Below are positions 52,596 through 63,774 of a DNA stretch of 64,000 nucleotides, piece after piece; the first letter of the stretch is position 1; each line of letters starts with the position of its first letter. The DNA is from Geobacillus proteiniphilus (GTDB lineage Bacteria; Bacillota; Bacilli; Bacillales; Anoxybacillaceae), in contig NZ_MQMG01000001.1 of assembly GCF_001908025.1 (NCBI RefSeq), forward strand, positions 1 through 64,000, given 5' to 3'. The position numbers and the translations under genes were made by a program. The notes beneath the pieces are model-generated. The model had not been told where the DNA came from and searched no databases. It was given only the letters and a program-made list of their open reading frames with translations.

Positions 52596-52871
52596 TTAAT
52601 CCTTTCGTTGCCCCTGTAAATAGAATTTCACCAATTCCTCGATTAATTCGTCGCGTTCAATTTTGCGGATGAGCGCACGCGCATCCTTATGGCGCGGAAT
52701 GTAAGCTGGGTCGCCAGACAACAAGTAGCCGACAATTTGGTTGATCGGATTGTAGCCTTTTTCCTGCAAGGCGTCATACACCGTCAACAACACTTCGCGA
52801 ACGTTCGTCTCGGCCGGCTCCTCGGAAAAATGAAACTGCATCGTTTGGTCAAACGAGCTCACCGTTTCCAC
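52596..52871 (-). CDS. ireB: IreB-family regulatory protein
   Basis: A 91-residue IreB/UPF0297 protein (YrzL): [33 protein letters not shown]... IreB is a phosphorylation target of the PASTA kinase in Enterococcus. Position between alaS and ruvX matches Bacillus. Confidence 0.9.
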   Translation of the reverse strand: METVSSFDQTMQFHFSEEPAETNVREVLLTVYDALQEKGYNPINQIVGYLLSGDPAYIPRHKDARALIRKIERDELIEELVKFYLQGQRKD

Positions 52872-52929
52872 CTCGCTCCTTATTCAGGCACCCCGTCCTT
52901 TTACATCCATTGTACACGATCCGCGCCAA

Positions 52930-55566
52930 TTAGGAAACGGATTTCACCCATGTTTCGACATAACCGAGCGCTTCGCCGACCTTGCTTGGGTCCTTGCCGC
53001 CAGCTTGCGCCAAATCCGGGCGCCCGCCGCCCCCACCGCCGCAACGCGATGCCACCTCTTTCACCAGTTTGCCGGCATGGAATCCTTTTTTCACCAAGTC
53101 GTCCGTTATTGCGGCAATCAGTTGCACTTTTCCGCCCTGGGCGGACGCCAACACGATGACCGCCGTGCCGAGCTTTTGTTTCAAATCATCAGCCATGGCC
53201 CGCAGTTGGTTCATGTCATTGGCCTGCACTTTTGCCGCCAACACCGGCACGCCGTTTACATCTTTCACTTGACGGGTGAGGTGCTCAGCTTCCATATGGG
53301 CGAGGCGGGCAGCAAGCGATTCATTTTCGCGCTCGAGCTCTTTCAGCTCGGCAAACAGTCCGTCAAGACGCGCATTCAACTCTTTCGGGCTTGTTTTCAG
53401 TTTTTGCGCCGCCTCTTGCAAAATGGCCAGCTGTTCGCTCATAAAGCGGTACGCCGCTTCCCCGGTCACCGCTTCAATCCGGCGCGTGCCGGCTCCGATA
53501 CCGGATTCGGAGATGATTTTAAACAACCCGATGACTGATGTGTTGGGCACATGGCAGCCGCCGCACAGCTCGAGGCTGTAGTCACCGACTTTGACGACGC
53601 GGACGATGTCGCCGTATTTTTCGCCAAACAGCGCCATCGCGCCCATCGCCTTTGCTTCCTCAAGCGGCTTATAGAAAATGTCAACCGGGAGGCTTTTCCA
53701 AATTTGTTCGTTGACGATGGCTTCGATGCGCTCGAGCTCGTCCGGCTTCACTTGTCCAAAATGAGTGAAGTCAAAACGAAGCCGGTCCGGGGCGACAAGC
53801 GATCCCGCTTGGTTGACGTGGCGGCCGAGCACGTCTTTCAGCGCTTGATGGAGCAAATGGGTCGCCGTATGGTTTTTCACGATGCGCGCCCGCTTCGCCT
53901 CATCGACACGTGCGGTATAGCGAGCTCCTTTTTTCACTGTTCCGCGTTCGACGACAATCGCATGAAGATGTTGACCGTTCGGCGCTTTTTGCACATCTTT
54001 GACGACCGCCGTTCCGGTTTCGCCATCAAACACCCCTTGGTCGGCGATTTGTCCGCCGCTTTCGGCGTAAAATGGCGTCACATCGACGATGATTTGCGCC
54101 TCTTCACCGGCTTTCACTTCCTCGACAAGCCGCCCGTCTTTGACGATGGCGATGACCGTCGATGCGGCAACAAGCTCATCGTAGCCGACAAACCGGCTTT
54201 CATCTTTAATGTCACCGAGCACTCCGCCTTGGACTTGCATCGAATCGACATCTTGCCGGGCCGCACGCGCCCGTTCGCGTTGCCGCTCCATCTCCCGTTC
54301 GAACCCGTCATGATCGACCGTCATGCCCGCTTCCGCCGCGTATTCTTCCGTCAACTCGACTGGGAAGCCGTACGTGTCGTACAAGCGGAACACGTCTTCG
54401 CCCGGAATGACGTCGCTTCCTTGCGCTTTCGCCTTTTCGATCACTTCCGCCAATATGGCGAGCCCTTCGTGAAGCGTTTCATGAAACCGTTCTTCTTCCG
54501 TCCGGATGACGCGGGCGATGAAATCAGCTTTCTCTTTCACTTCTGGATAGTAGTCATGCATAATCTCACCGACAACCGGAACGAGCTCATACATAAACGG
54601 ACGTTCAATGCCGATATGTTTCGCATAGCGCACCGCGCGGCGGAGCAAGCGGCGCAGCACATAGCCGCGACCCTCGTTTGACGGCAGCGCGCCGTCGCCG
54701 ATCGCGAACGTCACGGCGCGAATATGGTCAGCGATCACCTTAAAGGCGACGTCTTTGTCCGGATCTTCGCCATACCGCTCGCCGGCGATCTGCTCGGTCG
54801 CGCGGATGATCGGCAGGAACAAGTCGGTTTCAAAGTTCGTCGGCACGTCTTGCAAAATCGAACACATCCGCTCTAAACCCATGCCGGTGTCGATGTTTTT
54901 CTTCGGCAGCGGCGTGTACGTGCCGTCCGGGTTATGGTTGAACTGCGAAAACACAAGGTTCCATACTTCCAAATAGCGGTCGTTTTCCCCACCCGGGTAC
55001 AGCTCCGGGTCGTTCGGGTCGTTGCCGAACGCTTCGCCGCGGTCGTAAAAAATTTCCGTATTCGGACCGCTCGGGCCTTCGCCGATATCCCAGAAGTTTC
55101 CTTCGAGGCGAATGATCCGCTCTTCCGGCAAGCCGATTTCGTTGCGCCAAATGTTGTACGCTTCCTCATCCTCCGGATGGACAGTGACGGACAGCCGTTC
55201 CGGATCAAAGCCAATCCATTTGTCGCTTGTTAAAAACTCCCATGCCCAATGAATCGCCTCACGCTTGAAGTAATCGCCGATCGAAAAGTTGCCGAGCATT
55301 TCAAAAAACGTATGGTGGCGCGCCGTTTTCCCGACGTTTTCGATGTCGTTGGTGCGGATCGACTTTTGCGCATTGCAAATGCGCGGATTTTCTGGAATGA
55401 TGCGCCCGTCAAAATATTTTTTCAACGTCGCGACGCCGCTGTTGATCCATAACAACGACGGGTCGTCGACCGGAATGAGCGATGCGCTCGGCTCGACCGT
55501 ATGTCCTTTTTCTTGGAAAAACTGTAAAAACATGCGCCGCACCTCGGCAGATGTCAGCTTTTTCAT
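52930..55566 (-). CDS. alaS: Alanyl-tRNA synthetase
   Basis: AlaS charges tRNA-Ala and edits mischarged Ser and Gly. The 878-residue protein has the catalytic domain ([13 protein letters not shown] at the start), the editing domain with HxxxH ([10 protein letters not shown]) and CGGCH, a coiled coil (about 735-775) and the C-Ala domain ending near [18 protein letters not shown] at 55566 has GGGGAGGATCATC upstream. A T-box leader regulates it. Confidence 0.96.
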   Translation of the reverse strand: MKKLTSAEVRRMFLQFFQEKGHTVEPSASLIPVDDPSLLWINSGVATLKKYFDGRIIPENPRICNAQKSIRTNDIENVGKTARHHTFFEMLGNFSIGDYFKREAIHWAWEFLTSDKWIGFDPERLSVTVHPEDEEAYNIWRNEIGLPEERIIRLEGNFWDIGEGPSGPNTEIFYDRGEAFGNDPNDPELYPGGENDRYLEVWNLVFSQFNHNPDGTYTPLPKKNIDTGMGLERMCSILQDVPTNFETDLFLPIIRATEQIAGERYGEDPDKDVAFKVIADHIRAVTFAIGDGALPSNEGRGYVLRRLLRRAVRYAKHIGIERPFMYELVPVVGEIMHDYYPEVKEKADFIARVIRTEEERFHETLHEGLAILAEVIEKAKAQGSDVIPGEDVFRLYDTYGFPVELTEEYAAEAGMTVDHDGFEREMERQRERARAARQDVDSMQVQGGVLGDIKDESRFVGYDELVAASTVIAIVKDGRLVEEVKAGEEAQIIVDVTPFYAESGGQIADQGVFDGETGTAVVKDVQKAPNGQHLHAIVVERGTVKKGARYTARVDEAKRARIVKNHTATHLLHQALKDVLGRHVNQAGSLVAPDRLRFDFTHFGQVKPDELERIEAIVNEQIWKSLPVDIFYKPLEEAKAMGAMALFGEKYGDIVRVVKVGDYSLELCGGCHVPNTSVIGLFKIISESGIGAGTRRIEAVTGEAAYRFMSEQLAILQEAAQKLKTSPKELNARLDGLFAELKELERENESLAARLAHMEAEHLTRQVKDVNGVPVLAAKVQANDMNQLRAMADDLKQKLGTAVIVLASAQGGKVQLIAAITDDLVKKGFHAGKLVKEVASRCGGGGGGRPDLAQAGGKDPSKVGEALGYVETWVKSVS

Positions 55567-55589
55567 GATGATCCTCCCCTTTCGTCTTT

Positions 55590-55855
55590 TATATAAAAAA
55601 ACTCCCATCCCCTGCAGGGACGAGAGTCGTGCTCGCGGTACCACCCTGTTTATGGGCCAAAAACGCCCATCACCTCTTTGGCCGTAACGCAGCCTTGCGT
55701 CAGGTTTTGCCTGCGCTCCGGATTAGCCTTCTGTTGCCCTTCATCTGGAATTTCTTTCAGCCGCGGAAATTCCTCTCTGTGCGCGAGCTCGCGCGTTAAG
55801 ATGGACTGCAACATACTCGATCCGTCATCGCGTTATGTATTCGCTTTTTTCATTG
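55590..55855 (-). promoter_or_regulatory. T-box riboswitch, tRNA-Ala responsive
   Basis: The 14-nt T-box AGGGTGGTACCGCG is at 55634-55647, followed by a terminator stem (GTCCC TGCA GGGGAT region with ACTC/GAGT) and seven T's at 55600-55632. Upstream structure (stem I with the GCGCGAGCTCGCGC stem) fits. Uncharged tRNA-Ala should favour antitermination of alaS. The alanine specificity is inferred from the gene it controls; I did not pin the specifier codon. It explains the 317-bp gap before alaS. Confidence 0.93.
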
Positions 55856-55859
55856 AAAG

Positions 55860-55888
55860 ATTATAGACAAGCAGCAGCTGTTTGTCAA
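55860..55888 (-). promoter_or_regulatory. Consensus promoter of the alaS unit
   Basis: TTGACA (55883-55888), 17 bp, TATAAT (55860-55865) reading left; both hexamers are perfect. It lies just at the 3' end of yrrI. Confidence 0.9.
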
Positions 55889-56952
55889 TGTGGGGCGTAA
55901 TGCTCTTTCCAATGAGCGATGGCCACTTTCAGCACCGCCGCCGTCGGAACGGCGAGAATGAGGCCGGGCACGCCGGCGAGCTCACCGCCGGCAAAGAGGG
56001 CGAGCATAATGACCAGCGGATGCATATGCACACTTTTGCCGACGATAAGCGGCGACAAGACGTTCCCTTCTAAAAACTGCAAGGCAAAAATGATGACAAG
56101 CACGATCACGACCATTTTCAGCGAGACGGTGGCAGCCAAAATGACCGCTGGAACGGCGCCGATCAGCGGGCCAAAATACGGGATGATGTTCGTCACGCCA
56201 ATGACAAAGCCGAGCAACAGCGGATAATCCATGCCGGCAAGCCACAGGCCGAGCGCCGCTGCCAGACCGATCGCTGCACAGACGAACAGCTGGCCGCGGA
56301 TGTAGCCGCCGAGCGACTCATCGACATCTTTTAAAAACGCCATCCCTGGTTCGCGCCATCGCTTCGGGGTCATATACCAGACCGCCTTTTTTAGCACGTC
56401 GATATCCTTCAACATATAAAAGACGATAAACGGAATCAAAAGAAATGTTGCCGCCGAACCGATCAACGCCTTGGCGGCATTGATCGCCATCGTGACGGCG
56501 GCGGCGGCCGCCTGCTCAAACTGCGCAAACATCGCTTCGATGCGCGTGTGCACCTCAAGCGGCCAATTCGACGTCTCGTCGTGGATGTGGCGCACCCATT
56601 GGCGGTATGTATTCATCAAAGACGGCAGCTGTTCATCCAGTTCACGCAACTGGGCGATGAATAGCGGCACGCCGCGGTACAAGCCGTAGCCGACCGAACC
56701 GAAAAACAACAAATAAATCAACAAAATGGCAAGGGCGCGCGGCATTCCTTTGCGATGGATGGATTCCACAAGCGGGTAGAGCAAATACGTAATAAACGAC
56801 GCCAGCAAAAACGGCGTCAACACCGTTGCGATCAAATCGATGACCGGCCACCAAACGTCTTTCATCCGAACGATCAAATAGATGATTGCCGTCGTGAGCA
56901 ACCATTTTCCGATGCGAAAGAACGACAGCCATTGTTGCTCGCCCATCGCCAC
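55885..56952 (-). CDS. yrrI: AI-2E family membrane protein YrrI
   Basis: A 355-residue protein with about eight spans and the family signatures LLGFVIGVTNIIPYFGPLIGAVPA and GVPGLILAVPTAAVLKV. The middle loop (about 95-160) is extracytoplasmic. It is the second AI-2E family gene in the window (see 19307). B. subtilis yrrI also lies next to alaS. Substrate unknown. Confidence 0.85.
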   Translation of the reverse strand: MAMGEQQWLSFFRIGKWLLTTAIIYLIVRMKDVWWPVIDLIATVLTPFLLASFITYLLYPLVESIHRKGMPRALAILLIYLLFFGSVGYGLYRGVPLFIAQLRELDEQLPSLMNTYRQWVRHIHDETSNWPLEVHTRIEAMFAQFEQAAAAAVTMAINAAKALIGSAATFLLIPFIVFYMLKDIDVLKKAVWYMTPKRWREPGMAFLKDVDESLGGYIRGQLFVCAAIGLAAALGLWLAGMDYPLLLGFVIGVTNIIPYFGPLIGAVPAVILAATVSLKMVVIVLVIIFALQFLEGNVLSPLIVGKSVHMHPLVIMLALFAGGELAGVPGLILAVPTAAVLKVAIAHWKEHYAPH

Positions 56953-57066
56953 ACCTCCTACCGTTTAGTGTAGGAGATGCGGCGGGAAATATGCCTTCAC
57001 CGCTTTTAGCACTATTTGACAACCACAAGGCGCCGCCCCCGCGCAAAGGCGAGGGCGGCAGCGTCG

Positions 57067-57201
57067 TCAGCGGATCGCTTGCATCAAGCGGCGGCGCATC
57101 CTCCGCATCGTGCGACCGTTCATCCAATCGTTTCGTTGGGCGAGCTGATAAGCGGCGACGCCTAATCCGACTGCTAACAGCGACGTCATCGTCCGGTTCA
57201 T
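57067..57201 (-). CDS. yrzQ: YrzQ-family (DUF3918) small protein
   Basis: A 44-residue protein (MNRTMTSLLAVGLGVAAYQL...) with a short hydrophobic N-terminal segment and a strongly basic, Arg/Met-rich tail (MRRMRRRLMQAIR). The shape and neighbours match YrzQ. GGGGGGACACGC is the ribosome binding site. It is too short for many gene callers. Confidence 0.75.
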   Translation of the reverse strand: MNRTMTSLLAVGLGVAAYQLAQRNDWMNGRTMRRMRRRLMQAIR

Positions 57202-57212
57202 GCGTGTCCCCC

Positions 57213-57404
57213 CTAAAATTGGATCGTGCGTTCGTGGTCGTCAAACAAGTCGTCAAGAGAACTCAACGTTCCGTCTTCTTCCACTTGATGGGCGTGGATC
57301 ATTCCTTTCGAGACGGACAGCTCAATAAAGCAATCCCAGCAGTAGTACTGGTTGACACCGATTTTCCCTAAATTTTTTCGTTTGCAATTCGGGCAAATGA
57401 GCAT
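57213..57404 (-). CDS. yrzR: Small zinc-ribbon protein, YrzR-like
   Basis: A 63-residue protein with one CxxC pair at each side of a short loop (CPNCKRKNLG, then YYCWDCFIELSVSKG), thus a rubredoxin-like zinc ribbon, and an acidic tail. B. subtilis has such a gene in this position. Function unknown; the symbol rests on synteny. Confidence 0.75.
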   Translation of the reverse strand: MLICPNCKRKNLGKIGVNQYYCWDCFIELSVSKGMIHAHQVEEDGTLSSLDDLFDDHERTIQF

Positions 57405-57419
57405 GGACAGCCACTCTCC

Positions 57420-57893
57420 TTACATCGTTGTTTCCACGGTGACCACGCCTTCTCTGGCGGTGAACGGAGCGAGCTCCATTCGTTTCTTTCCTTCGGTCAA
57501 ATCGGAAAAAAATCCCTCGCTGATCTCGTATCCGTCAATTTTGCCCAATTGCCCGTCAAAATATACGTCCTCCAACAGTCCGATCGTTGTTCCGTCCGCG
57601 GCGACAACCATGCTGCCGGCGAGGCCGCGTTCGCCGTAAAGAGAGTGGCCGCTGTCAGGAGAAGGAAACGGCTGGAAGCTGTCTGCATCACAGATGATGA
57701 CTCGGTCGTTTTCGAACGACTGCACGGCTGAAAGCGGCAAATAGCGGCGGCGGCCGAACAAGCCGCCCCGTTCCGCGACAAGCCCTTTGACCGCGCCGTG
57801 GCTGGTAAACCAAATGTCAGCGATCGTTCCGACCATTTTTCCCGTCGTTTGCTCATAAATGGGAAGTCCCTTGATGTCGGAAAACGTCCGCAT
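57420..57893 (-). CDS. yrrD: YrrD-family PRC-barrel protein
   Basis: A 157-residue protein with two PRC-barrel-like repeats (MRTFSDIKGLPIYEQTTGKM..., then GLAGSMVVAADGTTIGLLED). PRC barrels often bind RNA or membranes; its role is not known. ATG at 57893 is preceded by GGTGGGAGAACG. It lies directly after recD2, as in B. subtilis. Confidence 0.82.
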   Translation of the reverse strand: MRTFSDIKGLPIYEQTTGKMVGTIADIWFTSHGAVKGLVAERGGLFGRRRYLPLSAVQSFENDRVIICDADSFQPFPSPDSGHSLYGERGLAGSMVVAADGTTIGLLEDVYFDGQLGKIDGYEISEGFFSDLTEGKKRMELAPFTAREGVVTVETTM

Positions 57894-57918
57894 CGTTCTC
57901 CCACCTTTCCAGCCACCT

Positions 57919-60279
57919 TTAGCTTGGCTCATCGCCCATAAAGTCATACGGCGTAACGTTTTCCATCCCCATGTTCGCCTCTTCAAGCGGCAGTTCGACC
58001 TCGACAAACGGTGCCACCGCCTCCGCCAGCTTCTCAGCGAGCGTCGTCTGACGCGCTCCGTCGCTTTGTTTTGCGACGCCGAATCGAAACGCCTCCTCTT
58101 CGCCGCATAAAATGAGAAACTGTTTGCTTCTTGTCACCGCGGTATACAACAAATTCCGTTTCAACATCCGGTAATAGCTTTTGACGACGGGCAAAATGAC
58201 GATCGGGAACTCGCTTCCTTGCGCCTTATGAACCGAACAGCAGTACGCATGGGTGATTTGCCCTAAATCTTGCCGTGTGTACGTCACTTCAATGCCGTCA
58301 AACGAGACGACGAGCAAGTCTTGCTTTTCCGTATTTTCTTTGGCGTAAAAAATGGCGACGACTTCGCCCATGTCGCCGTTAAAAACGTTGTCTTCCGGCT
58401 GATTGACAAGCTGAAGCACCTTATCGCCGACGCGGTAGACGACCTCACCGACCGACAGCTCCCGCTTTCCCTCAGCCGGCGGGTTGAACAGCTCTTGAAG
58501 CGCTTTGTTCAATTGGTCAATGCCCGCTGGACCGCGGTACATCGGGGCGAGCACTTGAATATCTTTGACGGAAAACCCTTTTTTGCGCGCGTTGTCAGCG
58601 ATTTGCCGCACGACATCGACGATTTGGCTCGCACGGCAGCGAATGAAGGAGCGATCCGCCTTTGGAGCGGTCAAATCGGCCGGCACGACGCCGCGCTTCA
58701 TCTCATGAGCAAGCTCGATGATCGATGATCCTTCCGCCTGACGGTACACCTCGGTCAACCGAGCGAACGGAATAACGCCTGAGCGGAGCAAGTCTTTCAG
58801 CACTTGCCCCGGCCCGACGGATGGCAATTGATCCTCATCGCCGACGAAAATGACTTGCATGCTGTTTGGCACGGCTTTTAACAGCTGGTTGGCGAGCCAC
58901 GTGTCGACCATCGACATCTCATCGATGACAAGCAGCTTGCCGGAAATCGGTTCGTTCTCGTCGCGGCTGAACCCTTCCGCCCCATTCCAGCCGAGCAAGC
59001 GGTGGATCGTCGCCGCTGGCAGCCCAGTCGCCTCGCTCATCCGCTTCGCCGCCCGGCCGGTCGGCGCGGCCAGCAGCACCGGAAACGGCTCGCCCTGTTT
59101 GTAGTCAGCCGGGTCAAGCGACAGACCGTTTAGGGCGGCGAACAGCTCGACGATGCCTTTGATGACCGTCGTTTTCCCCGTTCCCGGGCCGCCGGTCAAA
59201 ATAAACAGCGGCGAAGAAAGCGCCTGTTGGATCGCTTCCCTTTGCTGGGGGGCATATTGCATGCCGAGCCGTTCCTCAAGCTCCCCAAGCGCCAACAAAA
59301 ACTCCGACTCGGCAAACGCCGACGGCGGCGTCTGCCCGAGCAGCCGCTTAATGTTTGAGACGATCCCTTTCTCGGCGAAGTAAAGCGAAGGGAGATAATA
59401 GCGTCCTTGCTCGGCAATCAGCTTCCCTTCCTCGCTTAACATAAGAAGCGTCTGGCCGATCGCTTGTCCATCCACCGCACCGCTCGGCCTTCCGTCAAGC
59501 AGCCCCCCGATGCGGTCCATCAGCTCTTCCTCGCGCAAATAAACGTGCCCTTCCTGCAAGCACGCCTGCTCAAGGACAAACAACGAGGCGGCGCGCAGCC
59601 GGGCCGGATGGCTGCCGGAAATGCCGAGCTGGCGCCCGATTTCATCGGCGCGGCCGAAGCCGATCCCTTCGATATCCTCAACGAGCTGGTACGGGTTCTC
59701 GTGGATGATGTCAATCGCTTCTTCGCCATACGCTTGGTAAATTTTCATGGCCAGCTGCGGGCCGAAACCGAGCTGGGCGAGGGCGATCATCGTTTGCTCA
59801 AGCCCTTCGTGGGCGCGAAGCGCATCGTACAGCTGCTTCGCCTTTTTTTTCGTCAGCTTCGGCACACGCTCTAGCGCCTTGGGGTCGCGCAAAATCGCGG
59901 CGATCGCGTTTTCGCCGAGCGCCTCGACAATCGCGGCGGCCGTTTTTTTGCCGATTCCTTTAAACAAACCGCTCGATAAATAATGAATGACTCCTTCTTT
60001 CGTGTTCGGAAGCTGTTTACGGAACTGACTAGCCGCATATTGGCGGCCAAAACGCGGATGTTGGCGGAATTGTCCGTAAAAGACGTAGACGTCCCCTTCG
60101 TTTAAACGCGGGAAATAGCCGGTGACGACGACTTCCTCCTCAACGGGCGCTTCGTTCGTTTCCTCAACGCGCACGCGGACGACCGTGTACAACGTTTCCT
60201 CATTATGGAAAATAACAGCCAAGCACACTCCTTTAATGAACGTGCGTCCGTCAAGGGCGAGGATTTGTTGCTCTTGCAA
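57919..60279 (-). CDS. recD2: RecD2, 5'-3' DNA helicase
   Basis: RecD2 is a superfamily 1B helicase without RecBC partners, involved in DNA repair and fork restart. The 786-residue protein has an N-terminal extension with tandem helix-hairpin-helix motifs (LFKGIGKKTAAAIVEALGE, DIEGIGFGRADEIG), Walker A GGPGTGKTTVIKG, DEMSMVD, and the C-terminal CSVHKAQGSEFP and TAVTRSKQ. Full length. Confidence 0.94.
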   Translation of the reverse strand: MQEQQILALDGRTFIKGVCLAVIFHNEETLYTVVRVRVEETNEAPVEEEVVVTGYFPRLNEGDVYVFYGQFRQHPRFGRQYAASQFRKQLPNTKEGVIHYLSSGLFKGIGKKTAAAIVEALGENAIAAILRDPKALERVPKLTKKKAKQLYDALRAHEGLEQTMIALAQLGFGPQLAMKIYQAYGEEAIDIIHENPYQLVEDIEGIGFGRADEIGRQLGISGSHPARLRAASLFVLEQACLQEGHVYLREEELMDRIGGLLDGRPSGAVDGQAIGQTLLMLSEEGKLIAEQGRYYLPSLYFAEKGIVSNIKRLLGQTPPSAFAESEFLLALGELEERLGMQYAPQQREAIQQALSSPLFILTGGPGTGKTTVIKGIVELFAALNGLSLDPADYKQGEPFPVLLAAPTGRAAKRMSEATGLPAATIHRLLGWNGAEGFSRDENEPISGKLLVIDEMSMVDTWLANQLLKAVPNSMQVIFVGDEDQLPSVGPGQVLKDLLRSGVIPFARLTEVYRQAEGSSIIELAHEMKRGVVPADLTAPKADRSFIRCRASQIVDVVRQIADNARKKGFSVKDIQVLAPMYRGPAGIDQLNKALQELFNPPAEGKRELSVGEVVYRVGDKVLQLVNQPEDNVFNGDMGEVVAIFYAKENTEKQDLLVVSFDGIEVTYTRQDLGQITHAYCCSVHKAQGSEFPIVILPVVKSYYRMLKRNLLYTAVTRSKQFLILCGEEEAFRFGVAKQSDGARQTTLAEKLAEAVAPFVEVELPLEEANMGMENVTPYDFMGDEPS

Positions 60280-60297
60280 CAGCCATCTCCTGCCTTT

Positions 60298-60957
60298 TTA
60301 CGGCGCAAGCCGCTTTTCCATCAGTTTCTTTCCGTATCCGGCAAGCACGTGATCTGGCTTAGCGTCCAAGGCGGCGGCAAACATGGCGCGGGCGGCATCA
60401 AGGTCATCTTTGTATGCATAAATGACGCCTAAATTGTAGTACGCATCAGCGTGGCGCGGATGGAGTTCCAACGTTTTTTCGAAATAGCGCTTCGCCTCAT
60501 CGACATAATCGAGAGTGGCGAGGCAAAGGCCAAGCTGAAACAGCGCTTCGGCGTCCGTCTCGTTCAGCTCGGCCGCGCGCTGCAAATACGGCAGCGCCAG
60601 CCGCGGCATCTCGAGCCGCCATAGCGACATGCCGAGCATAAAATGCGTATCGGCATCGTCAAGACCAAGCCCCAACGCGCGCTCAAACATATCTTTCGCT
60701 TTCGCGAACTGCTCACGCTTATAATACACTGTACCCATGCCGTAATACGCGGCCGCCGCCCGCTCGTCAATTTTCAGCGCCTGTCGGAAACAGTCAAGCG
60801 CCTTCTCGTCTTCACCGGCAGCAACGAGAACCGTGCCGATGTTAATGTACCCGGCCGGATCGTCCGGATGCTGTTCGACCGCAGCGGAAAAACAGCGGAT
60901 GGCTTCCTCATACTTCCCCTCGCGCATATACGCCAAGCCTTGTTCGTTGAAATTGGC
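60298..60957 (-). CDS. yrrB: YrrB, tetratricopeptide repeat protein
   Basis: A 219-residue all-TPR protein with about six repeats (for example YEEAIRCFSAAVEQHPDDPA, DEKALDCFRQALKIDERAAA). It should act as a protein-binding scaffold; B. subtilis YrrB has been suggested to work with the neighbouring MnmA/IscS sulfur-relay enzymes. GTG at 60957 with GGGGGG upstream is the best start. Confidence 0.9.
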   Translation of the reverse strand, partial: ANFNEQGLAYMREGKYEEAIRCFSAAVEQHPDDPAGYINIGTVLVAAGEDEKALDCFRQALKIDERAAAAYYGMGTVYYKREQFAKAKDMFERALGLGLDDADTHFMLGMSLWRLEMPRLALPYLQRAAELNETDAEALFQLGLCLATLDYVDEAKRYFEKTLELHPRHADAYYNLGVIYAYKDDLDAARAMFAAALDAKPDHVLAGYGKKLMEKRLAP

Positions 60958-61047
60958 CACCGCCCATCCCCCCTGATTCAACGTGATTTTCAAGCAACGG
61001 CCCCCAGCCTAAAGCCTGATTGAAGATCGTGCGCACCGGCACATCCG

Positions 61048-62169
<1,122 letters not shown>

Positions 62170-62177
62170 TCACCCCC

Positions 62178-63320
62178 TTAGCAGTTTGTAAGCCGCTTGA
62201 CGATCTTCACCGTTTCTTCCGCGGCGCGCTCGATTTGTTCCATCGTATTGCCGAGCCCGAAGCTGAAGCGCACAGACGAACGGATGCGCTCCGACTGCCT
62301 TCCGCACATCGCGACAAGCACGTGCGACGGGTCGATCGACCCGGCGGTGCATGCTGACCCGCTCGAGGCAGCGATGCCGGCTAAATCCAAGTTCACGAGC
62401 AGCGATTCGACATTCGTTCCCGGGAAGGCAACATTCAAAATATGCGGCAGGCCATCCGGGCGGCCGTTGACCGCATAGTCGATCCCTGAGGAGCGGAAAA
62501 TCGCAAGCATCGCCTCGCGCCACGCCGCATATTGCCGACGTTTCTCTTCTCTTGTTCGCTCAGCGATTTCCGCCGCCTGCGCCAAGCCGATGATGCCGGG
62601 GACGTTTTCCGTGCCGGCGCGCCGCTTCCGCTCTTGTTCGCCGCCGAAAAGGAGCGGAGTGATGCGGACCGTTTCCCGAACGTACAAGGCCCCGCTTCCT
62701 TTCGGGCCGTTGATTTTATGAGCTGAAAGCGACAGCAAATCGATCCCGTATTCATTCACATCGATCGGAAGAAGCCCGTACGCCTGGACGGCGTCGGTAT
62801 GGAAATAGGCCGGGTGATCGCGAAGCAGCGCCCCGATTTCGCGAATCGGCTGGATCGTGCCGACTTCGTTGTTGGCAAACATGACCGACACCAAAATTGT
62901 CTCATCGCGCAGCGCGGCCTTGACATCCTCGACCGATACCGTCCCTTGTTCGTCAACTGGCAAATACGTAACCTCAAACCCTTGCGTCTCTAAATATTCA
63001 CAAGCGCGCAGCACCGCATGATGCTCGATGGCGGTTGTAATGATATGGTTGCCGCGGCCGCGGTTCGCTATGGCCGTTCCGATGACCGCAAAGTTATCCG
63101 CTTCCGTGCCGCCGCTTGTAAACACGATCTCCGTCTCTTTCGCCCCAATCGAACGGGCGACAACGGCCCTCGCCTCATCGACCGCGCGGCGGCTCTGCCG
63201 GCCAAAATGATGGATGCTTGACGGGTTGCCGAACTGTTCCGTCATCCACTGGACCATACCGGCCGCCACGTCCGGATGGACCGGGGAGGTTGCCGCATGG
63301 TCCAAATAAATCCGTTCCAA
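62178..63320 (-). CDS. iscS: Cysteine desulfurase (YrvO/IscS-type)
   Basis: A 380-residue PLP enzyme that passes cysteine sulfur to MnmA. Motifs: YLDHAATSPVHPDV, the PLP lysine in SLSAHKINGPKGSGALYV and the active cysteine in SSGSACTAGSIDPSHV. B. subtilis YrvO lies in the same place between cymR and mnmA and is dedicated to tRNA thiolation. The symbol reflects the family; yrvO is the orthologue name. Confidence 0.94.
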   Translation of the reverse strand: MERIYLDHAATSPVHPDVAAGMVQWMTEQFGNPSSIHHFGRQSRRAVDEARAVVARSIGAKETEIVFTSGGTEADNFAVIGTAIANRGRGNHIITTAIEHHAVLRACEYLETQGFEVTYLPVDEQGTVSVEDVKAALRDETILVSVMFANNEVGTIQPIREIGALLRDHPAYFHTDAVQAYGLLPIDVNEYGIDLLSLSAHKINGPKGSGALYVRETVRITPLLFGGEQERKRRAGTENVPGIIGLAQAAEIAERTREEKRRQYAAWREAMLAIFRSSGIDYAVNGRPDGLPHILNVAFPGTNVESLLVNLDLAGIAASSGSACTAGSIDPSHVLVAMCGRQSERIRSSVRFSFGLGNTMEQIERAAEETVKIVKRLTNC

Positions 63321-63357
63321 CGGTCATTCTCCTTTCCTTTCCTTTCCTTTCTGTTGC

Positions 63358-63774
63358 TTAAATATAAAACATATATGCCCCTTCATCCCCATCGCTATAC
63401 TTCGCCAAGTCCTCGAGCGTCGTGCTGTCGAGCACTTCCTCGACCGCATCACGGATGCGAATCCATAGCTCGCGCTTCGCCGGCTCTTCCTCCTCGAGCT
63501 CCTCGACCGGGGTCAGCGGCCCCTCCAACACGCGCAAAATGTCGCCGGCGGTGATTTTCGTCGGATGTTCAGCGAGCACATAGCCGCCATACGCTCCGCG
63601 GATGCTTTTGACGAGCCCGGCGTTGCGCAGCGGCGTGACAAGCTGCTCCAAATAATGTTCCGATAAATTGTTCGCCTTGGCGATCGAGCGAAGCGAGATC
63701 GGACGATCGCCGTACTTTTTCGCCAATTCAATCATAATGGTCAGCCCATACCGGCCTTTCGTCGAAATCTTCAT
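63358..63774 (-). CDS. cymR: CymR, Rrf2-family repressor of cysteine metabolism
   Basis: A 138-residue winged-helix Rrf2 protein (MKISTKGRYGLTIMIELAKK, recognition helix SLRSIAKANNLSEHYLEQLV, RGAYGGYVLAEHP). It lacks the three iron-sulfur cysteines of IscR, as CymR does. With CysK it represses sulfur-uptake and cysteine genes such as yrrT-mtnN-mccAB. It heads the cymR-iscS-mnmA group. Confidence 0.93.
   Translation of the reverse strand: MKISTKGRYGLTIMIELAKKYGDRPISLRSIAKANNLSEHYLEQLVTPLRNAGLVKSIRGAYGGYVLAEHPTKITAGDILRVLEGPLTPVEELEEEEPAKRELWIRIRDAVEEVLDSTTLEDLAKYSDGDEGAYMFYI

Noticed and set aside
53551-54681. 376-codon plus-strand frame opposite alaS
   Set aside because: Antisense shadow of alaS; no start signal and no recognisable domain.
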